A DNA stretch of 64,000 nucleotides from Xenopus tropicalis (taxonomy: Eukaryota; Chordata; Amphibia; Anura; Pipidae), in contig NC_030684.2 of NCBI RefSeq assembly GCF_000004195.4, positions 107,476,429-107,540,428 on the forward strand, written 5' to 3'. The number at the start of each line of letters is the position of its first letter. Within the stretch, counting starts at the first letter, position 1. The notes beneath the pieces were generated by a model. That model searched no databases, was not told where the DNA came from, and worked only from the letters and a program-made list of their open reading frames with translations. The translations under genes and the position numbers were made by a program. Shown piece by piece: positions 1 to 12,237 of the stretch.

Positions 1-1709
1 GAAGAAATTTCATCCTCCATCATAGTGCAATGAATAACATGCCATATAGCCAAACACCTGCTTATGCAACATCTCATTCCCAAACCAAGGGCATTCATAT
101 AAAGTTCCTCCCTTTGCTGCTATAATAGCATTCTGGGAAGGCTTTCCTCTAGATTTGAATGGGTCTTCAGGATTATTAATTCATCGATCCACTCTGTGGA
201 TTCAGTGGAACTAGAGGCCCATACTATGAAAACAACCCAAAGCCACTGTTCTTTTTTAACCAAACGTTGCTGTCGGCATTATGCATTCAGGCTGGCAGTG
301 CCCTGGCATTTAACAAACCCAGATTTTCTATCAGACTGCCAAAAACTCCAGAGGAGTACTTTCAACACTGCTACAGAGTCTATAGGCAGTGACCTTTACT
401 CTCCACTTGGTGAATGGTGATGTTAGGTTTGTCTGCTTCTGATCAACCATAAAAAGCCTCCACTTCCTGTGAATAGTTCCTGTGCTGATGTTCCTTCCAG
501 AGACAGTATGGAAGTGTTCCAACTGCAAACATTTTGTGTCTGGATTGTGTTGGTCATAGAATGTAAGCTGATCTGTGACATAGTAATGGAGGTCCCGTGA
601 CTGAAACTTTCTTTTCCATGACGCTGATCCTAATTCCCATATTCCCAAAATTCACAAAATGTCCATATTTAAGTAGAAGTATGTTTATCTTCATGTCTTG
701 ATAAATAATGTAAGTGAAATACTATTTGCTATAAATGAAGCTATCCTTTCCCAAAAGCCACACTGTTATTTAGTGAGCACTGAAAAGACTGCTGCTAAGT
801 TTACTGCTGATGTATGAACAGACTTATGCCGAGTATTCCAACCTTTCACTGCACAATACTTGCAGAAGCGTTCCATGACAATGCAATATTTTTGTAATTC
901 CCATTTCCTAAGGTGGCTGCACATATAGCAGTCTCTCGGAAAGCCAGTGCTTCTGTTCCGGGTATAGTTTTTGATTTAAGCATCCAAGCTCACATAGCTA
1001 AACAGAATGATTAAGGGAGGAGAGATTCAGTCTACTATCTGTTATATGTCACACAAAGGAACTATGTAGCTTTAATTATCATTTAATATATCTATGAACA
1101 AGGTCAGTACTCATGTGGTTACTTATGAGACCTATGTAGAGATTGAGCGACCGGCAATCAGCCCGGTCTAGCCTGCATTGGTGTTCATACACTGGTTTAA
1201 TGAGGCATGTGTACTGTGTTTTTACTCTACAATGCACAACAAACTGCTTCTATTAAGAAAACCACGGACCACCTTATTCAGTCATGTCTGACAAAAATAT
1301 GCTGGGGCAGTGACATCTATCATGGGACATTGGCTCTGGCTCCAAATCACAAACATTAGCTTTTAAAAGAAAACAAAATTCTTATTCCAAAGGTAGCCTG
1401 CCTGCTCATAATTATGGCACATTTTAGTATAGTTTATTCAAGCACGGAAGGATAAAGCATTAATGGAGGAATATGCATGCCTGCTGGATATTATACATTC
1501 CTCTTCAGATCATTGTATGTCATAAACAAGCCATCTCAATGAAAAAAAAAACAGTTTTTTTTCCTATATTTTTTTAGTCTGTAGTAGGCTTTTAGGTTAT
1601 CCAAGGACATTATTTGATTTGGAAATTATATATTGCAGGATTTATTTGATGCAGGGTGAAAATCTGTCCCCTGATGCAGTATTTCTTTTTTTTCTCCTTT
1701 TTTTTCTAG
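1..1709 (+). other. slc8a3: last intron of slc8a3 (3' part)
   Basis: This is the intron upstream of the terminal slc8a3 exon. Its left part (about 60-640) is a decayed Tc1-type transposon. From about 641 to 1680 I see no exon, RNA gene or repeat I can name. It ends in a long T/C tract (about 1684-1707) and an AG at 1708-1709, a strong splice acceptor. The open frame that seems to start with Met at 1619 is only read-through of this intron into the exon. Confidence 0.8.
60..640 (-). pseudogene. degenerate Tc1-like (IS630/Tc1/mariner) transposase remnant
   Basis: Read on the minus strand, this stretch matches a widespread vertebrate Tc1-like transposon that I recognise from memory. Segments align in the expected order: the GGGAAGGCTTTCC segment (about 136-148), the CATTCAGGCTGGCAGTG segment (about 283-299), the AAACCCAGATTTTCTATC segment (about 314-331) and a TTCCTTCCAGAGACAGT segment (about 491-507). 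The reading frame is broken by stops and indels. The 105-codon minus-strand frame at 331-648 is a surviving piece, not a working gene. No terminal inverted repeats are obvious, so the element is truncated and old. It lies inside the slc8a3 intron. Confidence 0.65.
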
Positions 1710-2086
1710 ATACATTTGCAAGTAAAGTGGCTGCTACCCAGGATGTGTATGCAGATGCTTCAATTGGAAACGTGACTGGCAGTAACGCTGTTAATGTGTT
1801 TCTGGGTATTGGTCTGGCATGGTCTGTGGCTGCCATCTACTGGGCTTATCAAGGACAGGAGTTTCATGTGTCTGCAGGCACCTTAGCATTCTCCGTAACC
1901 CTCTTCACCATTTTCGCATTTGTCTGCATCAGCGTCTTGCTGTACAGGAGGCGACCTCATATTGGTGGAGAACTGGGTGGCCCCAAGGGCTACAGACTTG
2001 CCACAAGTTTGCTTTTTGTGAGCCTGTGGTTACTTTACATCTTGTTTGCTACGCTGGAGGCATATTGTTATATTAAGGGGTTCTAA
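1710..2086 (+). CDS. slc8a3: Na+/Ca2+ exchanger 3 (NCX3), terminal coding exon
   Basis: This is the last coding exon of a plasma-membrane Na+/Ca2+ exchanger, which exports one Ca2+ for three Na+. It encodes 124 residues and a TAA stop after an incoming phase-1 codon (G|AT, Asp). The start shows the second half of the alpha-2 repeat: DTFASK, then DASIGNVTGSNAVNVFLGIG, whose polar residues belong to the ion-binding region. Two or three hydrophobic helices follow, from about residues 35 to 75 and 92 to 115. A YRRRP-containing loop joins them, and the protein ends LEAYCYIKGF. The Tyr-containing AYCYIKGF end and the AIYWAYQGQEFHVS segment fit NCX3 better than NCX1, which ends AYCHIKGF. The neighbour smoc1 supports SLC8A3 as well. 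Upstream exons lie to the left of the window. The exon is intact. Confidence 0.95.
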
Positions 2087-2240
2087 AGTGAGACCAGATT
2101 AAAACCAGCAACCAACGTGCTGCTCTCACTCTGCATTAGACTCCCTACTCAAGATAGTAGGAGCAGAAGGAATACCAGCCAATGAAACCCCATCTTTGGA
2201 ACTGCTGGACGTTAATAAAAACTTGATCCAAAGGACATTA
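2087..2240 (+). other. slc8a3: slc8a3 3' UTR (proximal form)
   Basis: The sequence directly after the TAA stop has no coding continuation and reaches a canonical AATAAA at 2214-2219, so a short 3' UTR of about 150 nt is possible. An ATTAAA lies near 2306 and another AATAAA near 4100, so longer forms cannot be excluded. Only RNA data would fix the true 3' end. Confidence 0.5.
2214..2219 (+). promoter_or_regulatory. slc8a3: candidate poly(A) signal AATAAA for slc8a3
   Basis: Canonical AATAAA hexamer 128 nt past the slc8a3 stop codon, in the gene's orientation. It is the first such hexamer after the stop. Confidence 0.45.
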
Positions 2241-5200
2241 AGACTGGTACTTTTGGTTGAAGTGCATTATAAGAGGTAGTGGTACTCAGAAAGCCAAGAA
2301 CCCCTATTAAAATGTCAAGCGCTTTCTAATCAGGTACCCTAACACTATAAGATGCTGACAAACAGGTTAGGTGATATGGTTTGAAATACAGTCTTTTTAT
2401 TTATTTCTTTTTTTTTTCAAGTAAAATAGCTAATGTGCCACCTGGTAGCAAGTAACATGGCAGTCTAACCATGAACTCAATAACTTGATGGTTATAACCA
2501 GCAATTATGTTTCTGATATATTTGTTTTGACTTGTTTCCCCAGCTCTCTAAAGAGTTGCTTTAAAAAAAATCTTATTTATTCTCTATTTATGGTATGTCA
2601 TTCATAGAGCAGCATTTAAACCTCAGAAGCACCTCCATTTTGAAACATACTGGGGAAATGGATTAAGGGTTGTTATTTCCTGTTTTCTTTCTTTTCTTTT
2701 TTTTATGTTCGAATCAAAAGGGAATGGCAATGGGGAATGCCAAGGAGAAGAATTACAACCTATTTTAATATCTAGAACTATAGTTTGATACAGGTGATGT
2801 AAAGGAGAGAAAGGACAAATAATTCCTGTTAAAGAGGACTGTAGGGACTTTATTATGAAATTGGCTGTGATCACAATTTGCTGTCTTTTATATGGGTTAC
2901 AAAACAAAAAATGGTGAGTGTGTGTGTTAGGATTCTTTTACCTCTCTGCTTTTAGCCAAAACAGCTTTTCCCACCACCTACAGTATCTTCACTGAGTGGT
3001 TTCCAAACATCTTCTGTGGCAGAAGGAGTTTCCCTCCTTTGATGTTTGCAGACTTTGCAGCCCACAGATCACTCCTCCTTTGCTTTGGGCGTTTAGCCCC
3101 TGTTACTGCGTTTTCAACAAATTTATGTAAATCCCATGTTTTCAGCTTTGATCTTGATGGTTATATGTTTTGCTTTTCCCAACCCATAATAATTTACTCC
3201 ATGTTTTTTTTTTACCGTATCCAAGCCCGTCAACATGAAGTGGGACTGTTCAGGGATTAAAATGTCATTTATGAAAGATGTGAATGCATTTGTCTGCATG
3301 AATTATTCTCCATGTTTTATGTTCTACTTGTAGAACAAAAAAAATAACACAGTCCCACCATATGTTGTGTTGACTTTCAAATATAAAACAGAAAGTCCGA
3401 ATGTCCGAAACTGGAATAGAACGAAGAAATGAAAGTAAGATACTGTATTTTATCCCAAAGACCTGACTATGAAAAGGATTCAGTTCCTTGTATGGATGCC
3501 ATATGTATCCCTAGCACAGGAATATGAAACTATATCATATAGTCTTAAACCTAGTAATATATGACTTGAGTGAAATTGGCAGATTTTGTCAGCAAGGGCA
3601 GTTGTTACTAGTTAATCGCAAGCATTCTTAGAAAATGTGGGAGTAGATCTTGTAGGGTGCTAAGTACCTTGTGTCAGCCATAGCATTGCCTCCCAGACCA
3701 ATCCTGAAATGTCTACTGTGAGTGCTTGGTTTGGGCTCGAAGAATGACATATCCATGGAGTGTGAAATTGGTATTTAAATGACAATATCAAGGAATTTAA
3801 GCCAACATTCAAAGTAATAAGTCCATCACCATGGAAGACCCAGGCCTTTATTATGAGCTAGCAGCAAGGGCTATGGTCAGAGACATTGTTTAGCAGTGTG
3901 CAAAAAACAAAACCATGTATAGAAATCAAACTTTAAGCTGAATGGTATGAGAGAGTAGGCAAACAAAGCATTATATGATATCCTGCAGTAATGGAGCCCG
4001 GGGGTTCTGCACATTGGTTGTAGGCACTCAGGGCACTGAGCCTTATTTCTGAGCTGAGCACTGAAGCATCACTCACAGGTTTTACTGATTTTACTGGAAA
4101 TAAAATGACAAAACCATTACTAGTAAGAAAGCAAAGCAGTTTCCATATGTGGCGAAGCTGTGCTATACTCTCATTCTCATCACTTTTATATAGCAAGCAA
4201 ATACCACAGCACTTTATGACTATTTTATAACAATTCGGGGGGGGGGGGGGGTTACAAAATTAAATAGAAGGATAAGAAAAAAGGGTGTAGATTTTATAAT
4301 GTAAATATTATATCGACATTGCAGTGCCCATACATGAATGTAATTTTACATGTTTGCTAAATCTGAAACTAATGGTGACTGAGTAGTGTTACTTTTTGAC
4401 ATGAGGTTAGGCAAAAATCACCAATATTCTTATTTAACGTTTAAGGCCAAGGAAAGCCAAATTAACTGTGGGTATCCAGTATGTTGGCAACTGCCAGTTA
4501 ATACAGTCACTGTGGTTTTATCTCTCAGCCAGTGCTCCTTTGAAAAAAATCTGAATCTGCCTGCGGAAAAATGTAGCGCAGCACTGTTTCACCATCTTAG
4601 ATATTTTCCCAGGGTCCCTCTGCAGCTATAGAGTCATGCCCATGCATTAAAGTAAAACTCTACTGAGCATGTGTGAGTCTAAGGCTGCACTAGGAAAGGC
4701 TGAAAGGTAAGTAAGATGGTGGCATGGCGCTGCCCTCCTGTCCTTCCCAGCTCATTGCATTTTTCTCCTTTAGAAGCAGTGTTCCTGGGAAAAAAACGTG
4801 GAGACTTATTTATCAAAATTCGTATTTGTGACATTTTCTGATTTTTTTTCTAATGTGATAAAACTTAAAATTATAAAAAGCTTATTTTAATGGGTCTACA
4901 AGCTAAATGAAGCTTCAAATTAAAGAAATAGTTTCAGTTGTGCCTAGGGCAGCTTCTATGGACTTCTGTGTGATCTCTCAAGCTTTCAGGTGTTGAAGTA
5001 ACTCCGTGCCCCTGCATTAACATGAGTGTGTGTATTTCTCTCCATTGCTTTACTACAGAAGAAAGTTCAGTACTCCTGTAATTCAGAAACCCGCTCCATG
5101 AGTGCATGGTTTAAATAGCTCAGTAGTACAGAACCACAACGTACCCTATAATCATCATATTGTGTATTATAAATCACAGGCACCTATTAGAGCACCCACA

Positions 5201-6738
5201 TTATAGAGCCATATGCCATTCTCCATGTATAAAACCCTGTTACAACCATACAAGGTGGAGCACGCTATTGTCACTGTGTAGCCATGGTGACATTGCCACA
5301 GATGTTTTTGCACACTGCTATTCATTCATTTTTGCCCACCAGGTCTCTACCTCGCCTGGAGAAAACATAACCACATATCTGGCCCATATCCGGCCCAGTA
5401 CAGGCACTATCTACTCTGTTATTAGCTCTGAAAAATCGGTGCAGATTGTGTGTGCCCCAAGGGACGTTTATTCTCTCTGGAAGGGCTCTCCGCTAGCTTT
5501 TCTTTATGGCAGGTATGTGTATATTCATATGGTTACAGGTTTCTAGGCATCACAGAAACGCTACCAAACTCCTGCCATCAATATCATTGTAATAACCATT
5601 TCCTAGAGGAAAAATGAGTCTCCTCCACCTTGCAGGCTGATGCACATACGGTCTCACTAAGTACATAGATATCCTATCATGAAGGTTAGAACGCAGATAA
5701 GAACACAACTCAGTAGTACACAGATCTGCCGAGGGATAAGCTTACATGTGCATCTCAGGAATTATGTACAGATCAACCACAAAGACATGACTTTCATATA
5801 ATATAGAACCACTCTAGGGTTGCACTCTTCCCTCTCTGACTATAACCTATATGATGTATGTAACAGTTATTTGCCTTTATCACTCTCTGTAATGTACAGT
5901 TTGCCACACTTGCAGTTTTTGTCCATGCAGTGTTTCTCCTGTGGTGATAACAGTGTCTGTTTCCTGGGCTTGGAAAGATAAGTGATATTACAACCTGCAT
6001 TGCCCTGTCCTGCCATTGGAGCTTGCGGACCACCAGAACTCCTCCTGGCAAGGAAAAAAAAGAGTTATGTTCATTTTATACACAGAGATATAAAAGTATT
6101 ATTTTAAAAGCTTTGAGGTGGATAAAGATTATAGCAGAAAAGTCTATGTTCCTTATAAAAGCAATTATATTGAAGACATTTATTTTAATATAAAAAGAAA
6201 TTGATATTTGCTTGTTCTCAAGATTTGGGCAATGTAATGTTTAAGAGAAGGACTGCGTTACTTTTGTCTACATGAAGTGCTCTTATTATTCTGCATCAAG
6301 CTTGTCCTGCCTGTTTTGTTTACATGGTTTATATATTAAAAAAGGCACAAACACCGAGAAACACGTCACGTCACAGTTGAACAAACAACTTCTTTGGGTT
6401 TAACTCCTAAATTTGTAGTCCCCCTTGTACCGCTGAGTTCCGTGACATGAACAGTAGTTTGTTCTAATACGTGCTCTCCCCTCAAGCAGGGCCATCTACG
6501 AGCCAATCATAGGATAAGAATATTCTCCACAAGTGGTGCTGACTAACTTTCTTGTCTCTTTAGCTTTCTTTTAATGATGTTATTTGAAAAAGTAGGAAAC
6601 CCAGATCTTAAGAAATACAATATTGTTGCTGAGATGTTAAGACATGATAAATCAGAATTAAAGGAGAGCAGAACTCTCCCCCAGAGTCCTCCCACCCCAA
6701 CTGTATCATATAGGACACCCTAAACAAAGGGGGTTATG
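2241..6738. other. intergenic sequence downstream of slc8a3
   Basis: No gene is recognisable. There is a 15-nt G run at 4237-4251. A fragment near 4640-4740 looks like a common Xenopus repeat. A 128-codon open frame at 5160-5546 has no familiar motif. Part of 2.9-3.3 kb could belong to a long slc8a3 3' UTR. Confidence 0.6.
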
Positions 6739-6882
6739 TAATAAAAGGCAGTAAGTTTGATCAGGAGCAGTAACCCATAGCAATGTATCAGCAGGTAGAA
6801 TTTACTGGTCAACCAGTTAATTCTACTTGCTGATAGGTTGCTATGGGTTACTGCTCCTGATCAAACTTACTGCCTTTTATTA
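6739..6882. mobile_element. palindromic MITE with near-perfect arms
   Basis: Two inverted arms of about 60 nt (about 6739-6800 and 6822-6882) read TAATAAAAGGCAGTAAG inward from each end. They share the run TTTGATCAGGAGCAGTAACC and flank a short spacer. There is no coding capacity. A diverged relative lies at 41527-41666. This is a short non-autonomous foldback element. Confidence 0.75.
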
Positions 6883-6888
6883 TATATT

Positions 6889-8040
6889 AGGGAGCCTCTT
6901 TTATTCATTCCCTCTACCTTGTTCTGTAAATTAGAGTAGTAGAGGGGCTCTGGAGCAAGGTCAGTTAATTTGGCTTTGTTCTTCTTTGTTCTTCTTTAAT
7001 AGGAAATCTTCCCTAACCCTTAACATACCTGAAATTTATCAACTACAGGTAACTTTTCTTTATAATTCTTTAAATCCAAGCTAACTGCAAATAATATGGA
7101 GAGAATAGCAATGTACCTGATGGGTGGGATTGGTGGGAGCACCTGTGAACCATATAGTCAGCATTCTGGGTATCCGTGATGTGATATAAACTGTTCTTAA
7201 TAATATTATTGGGGAAGAGCAGGCCATTTTTGAAATTCTTGAACATTTCACATTTTGGATGTATTTTGTATATAAACCTGGTGCTGAACTGTAATACAAC
7301 TGAGTACTGCTTTTACAAATTAAAGTTTACCAACAATTTTCCGTAGAGACCAGGAGGCAGAAAAGGTAAATAGATACGTTTTGTAAATGTAGATGTTTTG
7401 AGCTACTTTCAGTTCTTTTTCAATAGGTTTTTATTGTTTGACCCCGCCCCCCCAGGAAAAATATCTTTATGCGTTGCCTATTCTTGAATGTATGATATGC
7501 AGAATCACAGACACATGACTACACTAACGAAACCCTTGCTCTCTAGTCTTAATTTCAGTGCATTGATTTTTTTTTCTTTTATTATTTCAATATCTATGCA
7601 AATGGAGCTGTGTCCCGTCCCCCACCCCATTGTTCCCTGTCTGGCTTATTTGGTTTAATTAGTGACCTACATTGGCTCCTTCAGTTGGTGGCACACAGGG
7701 TGCTTTGTTGCCTCTCCAACGGGCACCTGAAAATACCTATTGGGACCTGTGGGAATCCAGAATCTGTTTGTTATTGATGGGAGAGGAAAATCCCCACTGG
7801 CAAAAAGTGCCCTGTGTTCCATCAACCGTAAAAGCAAACCATAGAATAACAGCCGAGTGTGTCAAATACTGCAAGGCAGTGTGGGAAATAATGTTATTAA
7901 CTCAGAAGTCATGGATATTCTTAATAACCTTAAACAGCATAGTATCAAATGTCTAACATTGACAAGGGACTGTGACAAGATTTTGGTCAATAAGGGATAA
8001 AACTCTGCTTTAGAACTTTATTCACATTTGTGTTTTTTGA
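6889..8040. other. intergenic, no gene seen
   Basis: Apparently unique sequence with small homopolymer tracts. A 94-codon frame at 7672-7956 has no recognisable motif and is treated as chance. Confidence 0.6.
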
Positions 8041-8330
8041 GCAAGAGTGACTAGCACAGTGGCATTGCTGCCTTGCCGTGTTGGGGTGCTAGGTTCAACT
8101 CCTGCGCGGGTTTCCTTTGGATACTCGACCTTCCTCAAAAATTTCAGAAAGAAAAAAAATACAAACATACAGGCAGGTTAATTGGCTCATGATAAAATTG
8201 TCCCTACTGTGTGTGGATGCGATAGGGACCTTAGACTGTAAGCTCCGTAGGGGCAGGGACTGATGTGAATGATGTATAATCTCTGTAAAACTCTGTGGAA
8301 TATTTTGACCCCATATAATAACAATAGTTA
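8041..8330 (+). mobile_element. tRNA-headed SINE with LINE2-like tail
   Basis: The head has an RNA polymerase III A box TAGCACAGTGG at 8052-8062 (fits TRGCNNAGTGG). A B box GGTTCAACTCC follows at 8092-8102, one change from GGTTCGANTCC, at normal spacing. The 3' half (about 8180-8325) carries GGGACCTTAGACTGTAAGCTC and the CTGTGGAATATTTTGACCCC-type end. I recognise this as the LINE2-derived tail of amphibian and fish SINEs. The copy is diverged but nearly full length, and it is intergenic. Confidence 0.75.
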
Positions 8331-9019
8331 AATCCCCCGCACACCACTATTTATCTACAGTCAATCATTAACACTGTGATCTGGTCAAAAGTCAGAAGGA
8401 TTTGCAGGATACTGTGAAACTGAGGCCCAGTTTTTTTACGTGACTGTGATATACCCACAAGCACACACTCACATACACACAGTTCTTTGGAGAAATAAAC
8501 TTTATGTCTTTTGGTTATTGTTACTTTCGGTTCTTGCATTGTCTTTTCCTTAATGTGCCACTTTGTTTCGTTTGATAATATCAATGTGTATACGGCCACC
8601 CTGAGACCCATGTGTTCACAGCCAAATGCAGCTTAAATGTTTGGATGTTTCTTCATTCTCCTGGCAAGAAAGGTTGAGCAAATCGACATGAACATTCCAT
8701 TTGATAGAAAACAATTGTTTCCATAGAAATGTCAGCCTTACTCCATGCAATGATGTGTTGGTTCAGGGTGTACATTTACATGTAAGCACCAACCAGTGTG
8801 ACTGTCAAACATCCTACAGTAGCCTTGTCATCATGTTTATATCTAAACTATGGTTGCATCCAAGCCAGTTATTATCTGAGAGTTTCGGTTCAAGTTCCCC
8901 TTTGAGGTCAAACCGATGCCTGGTTGCTAGGATAATTTGGAACCTAGCAACCAGATAGCAGCTGAAATTCCAAACTGAAAGCTTGCTACATAAAAACCTA
9001 AATTAAGGTTACAGATGTA
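8331..9019. other. intergenic, with a repeat fragment
   Basis: A fragment at about 8860-8990 contains CCTGGTTGCTAGG and CCTAGCAACCAG, an internal inverted pair. It is shared with a diverged repeat near 22430-22465. Otherwise nothing is recognised. Confidence 0.45.
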
Positions 9020-9343
9020 CAGGGGTGGGATCCATTATCCGAAAACCCTTTATCCAGAAAGCTTTAAACTATGATAAGGTCATCATCCAGAGGCTCCCTT
9101 TTAAGCAAATAAATCAACATTTTAAAACATTGGTCTTTTTTCTCAGTAATAATAAAACAGTACCTTGTACTTGATCCCAACTAAGATATAATTAATCCTT
9201 ATTGGGGGCAAAACAATCCTATTGAGTTTATTTAATGTTTGTATGATTTTTTAGTAGACTTAAGGTCGATCCAAATTACGGGAAGACCCCTTATCAGGAA
9301 AACTCCAGGTCCTAAGCATTCTGGATAATAGGTCCCATACTTC
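9020..9343 (+). mobile_element. TA-flanked MITE, family A copy 1
   Basis: The element is 324 bp, beginning CAGGGGTGGGATCC and ending GGTCCCATACTTC, with TA directly outside each end. Its interior (ACTTGATCCCAACTAAGATA, ATTAATCCTTATTGG) is shared with copies at 11805, 25798, 37831 and 45399. The terminal inverted repeat and TA target duplication indicate a Tc1/mariner-type non-autonomous element. Confidence 0.85.
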
Positions 9344-11047
9344 TATAATAACATCGGCCATTCAACCATAATCCCTAGACTATATAACTAATCAAACTCT
9401 CATGTGTAGAAAAAAGATTAATTTGCATTCTACCCAAATCTCACCCTAACTCGCTATTGGTTTGCCCCCAGCCTTAGCTATGCCTCTCCACCCCCAGAGG
9501 AGGCAGCTCCATAGTTTTAGAACCATGCAACTAGAGGAATGCTGACAAATTCAAATTAATATAGAGGAGTATTTTCAAGATTCTATGTGAGCAATATGAA
9601 AAGGTATGTATGAAGCCTAAAAGGGAAAAAAGATTTTAGGCCTTAAGGTAAATACAAGTGTTAGTCACATCATTTGAATCTGAAGGGGCTTATCGTGTAT
9701 ACATTACAGTTTAGTTGTCTTTACCTTGTACAGTTGCCCATAGAAATGCACTGGCAAACATGAATGTGACTAGCCCAAAGGATTCAGATTGACTGGAGCA
9801 AAAGGCCTTAAGTAAGGGCTTAATCACTTTCTGTGGAGCAGAGCCTACTGGTATTGGATGGACAACTAGATCAATATACAGTAGTAGCAAGAATGATAGC
9901 AGTACTCTTCCTTTGTTCTTGCTAAAAAGTCATCCATCCATTTTTTAAAATAAATCTAATGTGTCAATACAAACACTTCAGGGAAAGAATTCAAATTTTT
10001 TTACTGTATAGAAACCCTTTCATATACTGAGATGAAACCTCCTTCCTTCTAATCTCAAGAGATGCCTTTGTGTCCTCTGGAAGGATCTACTAATGAATAA
10101 AGTAACAGAGACTTCATTGTATTGTCCCCTTATATCTATTTATACATAGTTATCATATCCCCCAATAAGTGTCTCTTCTTCAGTATCAACAGCCCTTACT
10201 TGGCATTACTCCATAGCTGCAGGCTCCCATGCCCTAACGTAAATGCTCTTCTCTAGAGTGTATTTTAGTTGTGTGCCTTTTGAGACCTAGAGACCAAAAC
10301 TACTTATTTTAGAAAGGCTTCTTGCTGATAACTATTACCCTCTAGCCCATGAATCTTTATCATGTCTTTCTGACCCAATTTCAAGGTGCTTCTCTATCCA
10401 AGAGCATACAAAAGGTACTTGTAATAAACAGAAGAATCTGTTCTAATCTGTTATGAAACCCTTAATTATATGGGTGAAGGAATGGCTAAGATGCTTATGT
10501 GCCTCTTATGAACCTTGCACTTAATATACTATTTGTGGTGGAACAAAGTTTGCACTGCCTACTGATGTACATAACTCAGTACATTTGTTTACAGATTGAG
10601 CGGATTTGCAGATAATGGCAAAGGCCAGATGATATGTTGCAAAGTATCTAAAATGATCCTTCTATTGTTCTCTAATAGTCACAGCCAGATCAGCAAATGC
10701 TACCAGTGAGACTTCCAGAGCAATGCATCGTGTGGGGAGTTCAGGGCAATACAAAGTCATCTCTTGGGAACCCTGTGTAATCAGCCACATGGATACTTTG
10801 GGTAACTTTGTCGTCTGTGTGGCCCAGCCTAAGCCATATAGTGGTATGTTTGTTCTTCAACCATTCGTCTAGTTGATGGCTCATTGCCTACTTGTATTTG
10901 TGTATTATGGCAGCAAGAAGCTTAAAGGGGACAGTAGCTCTCATTTCATTATACATCCTGAAAATGAAGAAACGGCCCTCTACAATATTGCTTTTTCTAC
11001 TGCTTTAAAAAAATGTCAATAAAAAGCATGCTAGCATCAGCCATTTA
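9344..11047. other. intergenic, with an old interspersed-repeat remnant
   Basis: About 9975-10260 (GAAACCTCCTTCCTTCTAAT, CCTTTGTGTCCTCTGGAAGG) matches a common Xenopus repeat that I recall as LINE-associated; its class is uncertain. The rest shows no gene. Confidence 0.45.
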
Positions 11048-11246
11048 GGGTGAAGACACACAGAGCTACTTAGTAGCAGCTACTTGTCATGGCTACTAAA
11101 TGCCAGAAAATACCCTGCCATAGACAATACTGAGAATTGCCTCTGCTAAAACATACGTAGAGACAGTTATCAGTAAATGATCAGCATTGTCTATTTTAGT
11201 AGTCATGACAAGTAGCTGCTACTAGTAGCTCTGTGTGTCTTCACCC
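11048..11246. mobile_element. foldback MITE with TTA target duplication
   Basis: The arms begin GGGTGAAGACACACAGAGCT and end with the inverse (AGCTCTGTGTGTCTTCACCC). TAGTAGCAGCTACTTGTCATG is repeated inverted inside. TTA occurs immediately outside both ends (11045-11047 and 11247-11249), the target size and sequence typical of PIF/Harbinger-type elements. The interior is non-coding. Confidence 0.8.
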
Positions 11247-11804
11247 TTAAAGATAACAGGTGATAATCCTAATGGAATATGAACTGCCTCCATTTATAAA
11301 GACTACAGAGAATCACTGTATTCTACCAGCTGAGAAAGTGCTGCGTTATTCTTTAGGACATGGAATTCTAGTGGCAAAGCAGTTAAGAAGCATACAGAGA
11401 AACTATTCAAGCAGTAAAATCCCCCTTTAATCAGTATGTCGTGCAAAAGAGATTTGTTAGGCTCTAGATGAAGTGAGGTATATACAGTATTCATAATTAC
11501 AAATATGCTTTGCTAGATCTGAACAATGTAAGCTTGGCAGATAGAGATAATGAGAATGTGCAGCAGGCTTGTGTGTGCAGGGGCAGGACTCTCTGTTCCA
11601 TGTGGCCATTCACAGTAATATTCATGCACTGCCTATAAAGGAACAGTTCCTAATGCATCATCCTATAATCCCTTATATACAGATTAACATTGTGTATCTC
11701 TCTCTTTTATTATCATTCATGTCAGGCAATTTCGTGCATTGGCTGCAGGGCCATAAGAGAAGCATAACGGGGGCCCATGACATAAAAAGCATGTACAGTA
11801 ACTA
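11247..11804. other. intergenic, no gene seen
   Basis: Apparently unique. Two small chance open frames (11303-11494 minus, 11569-11901 plus) show no motif, and the second runs into the next MITE. Confidence 0.6.
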
Positions 11805-12237
11805 CAGCTATGGGACCTGTTACCCACAATGCCTGGGACATGGGGGTTTCTGGATAATGGGTTTTTCTGTAATTTGGATCTCCATAACTAAAGTCTACTA
11901 GAAAAATATTTTACCATTAAATAAACCCAATAGGACTGTTCTGCCTCCAATAAGGGGTAATTATATCTTAGTTGGGATCAAGTACAGGTACTGTTTTATT
12001 ATTACAGAGAAAAGGGAATCATTTAACCATTAAATAAACCCAATAGGGCTGTTCTGCCCCCAATAAGGGGTAATTATATCTTAGTTGGGATCAAGTACAG
12101 GTACTGTTTTATTATTACAGAGAAAAAGGAATCATTAAAAAAAAAAGTTTGATTATTTGATTAAAATAGAGTCTATGGGAGATGGCCTTCATGTTATTCA
12201 AGCTTTCTGGATTTCCAGATAACGGATACCATACCTG
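11805..12237 (-). mobile_element. TA-flanked MITE, family A copy 2, with internal tandem duplication
   Basis: Same family as 9020-9343, in the opposite orientation. It starts CAGCTATGGGACC, ends GGATACCATACCTG, and has TA on both flanks. Its length of 433 bp exceeds the usual 324 because a 113-bp interior segment is present twice in tandem (11913-12025 and 12026-12138). The two units are almost identical. Confidence 0.85.

Noticed and set aside
331..648. 105-codon minus-strand frame as a gene
   Set aside because: It is part of the decayed Tc1-type transposase region with disrupted frame, not an independent gene.
1619..1709. Extended N-terminus of the slc8a3 frame starting with Met at 1619
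   Set aside because: This part is intron: it crosses the polypyrimidine tract and AG acceptor, and family alignment starts at Asp right after 1709.
5160..5546. 128-codon plus-strand open frame in the intergenic region
   Set aside because: No recognisable domain, signal peptide or splice context. Composition looks random; length is within chance for 64 kb.
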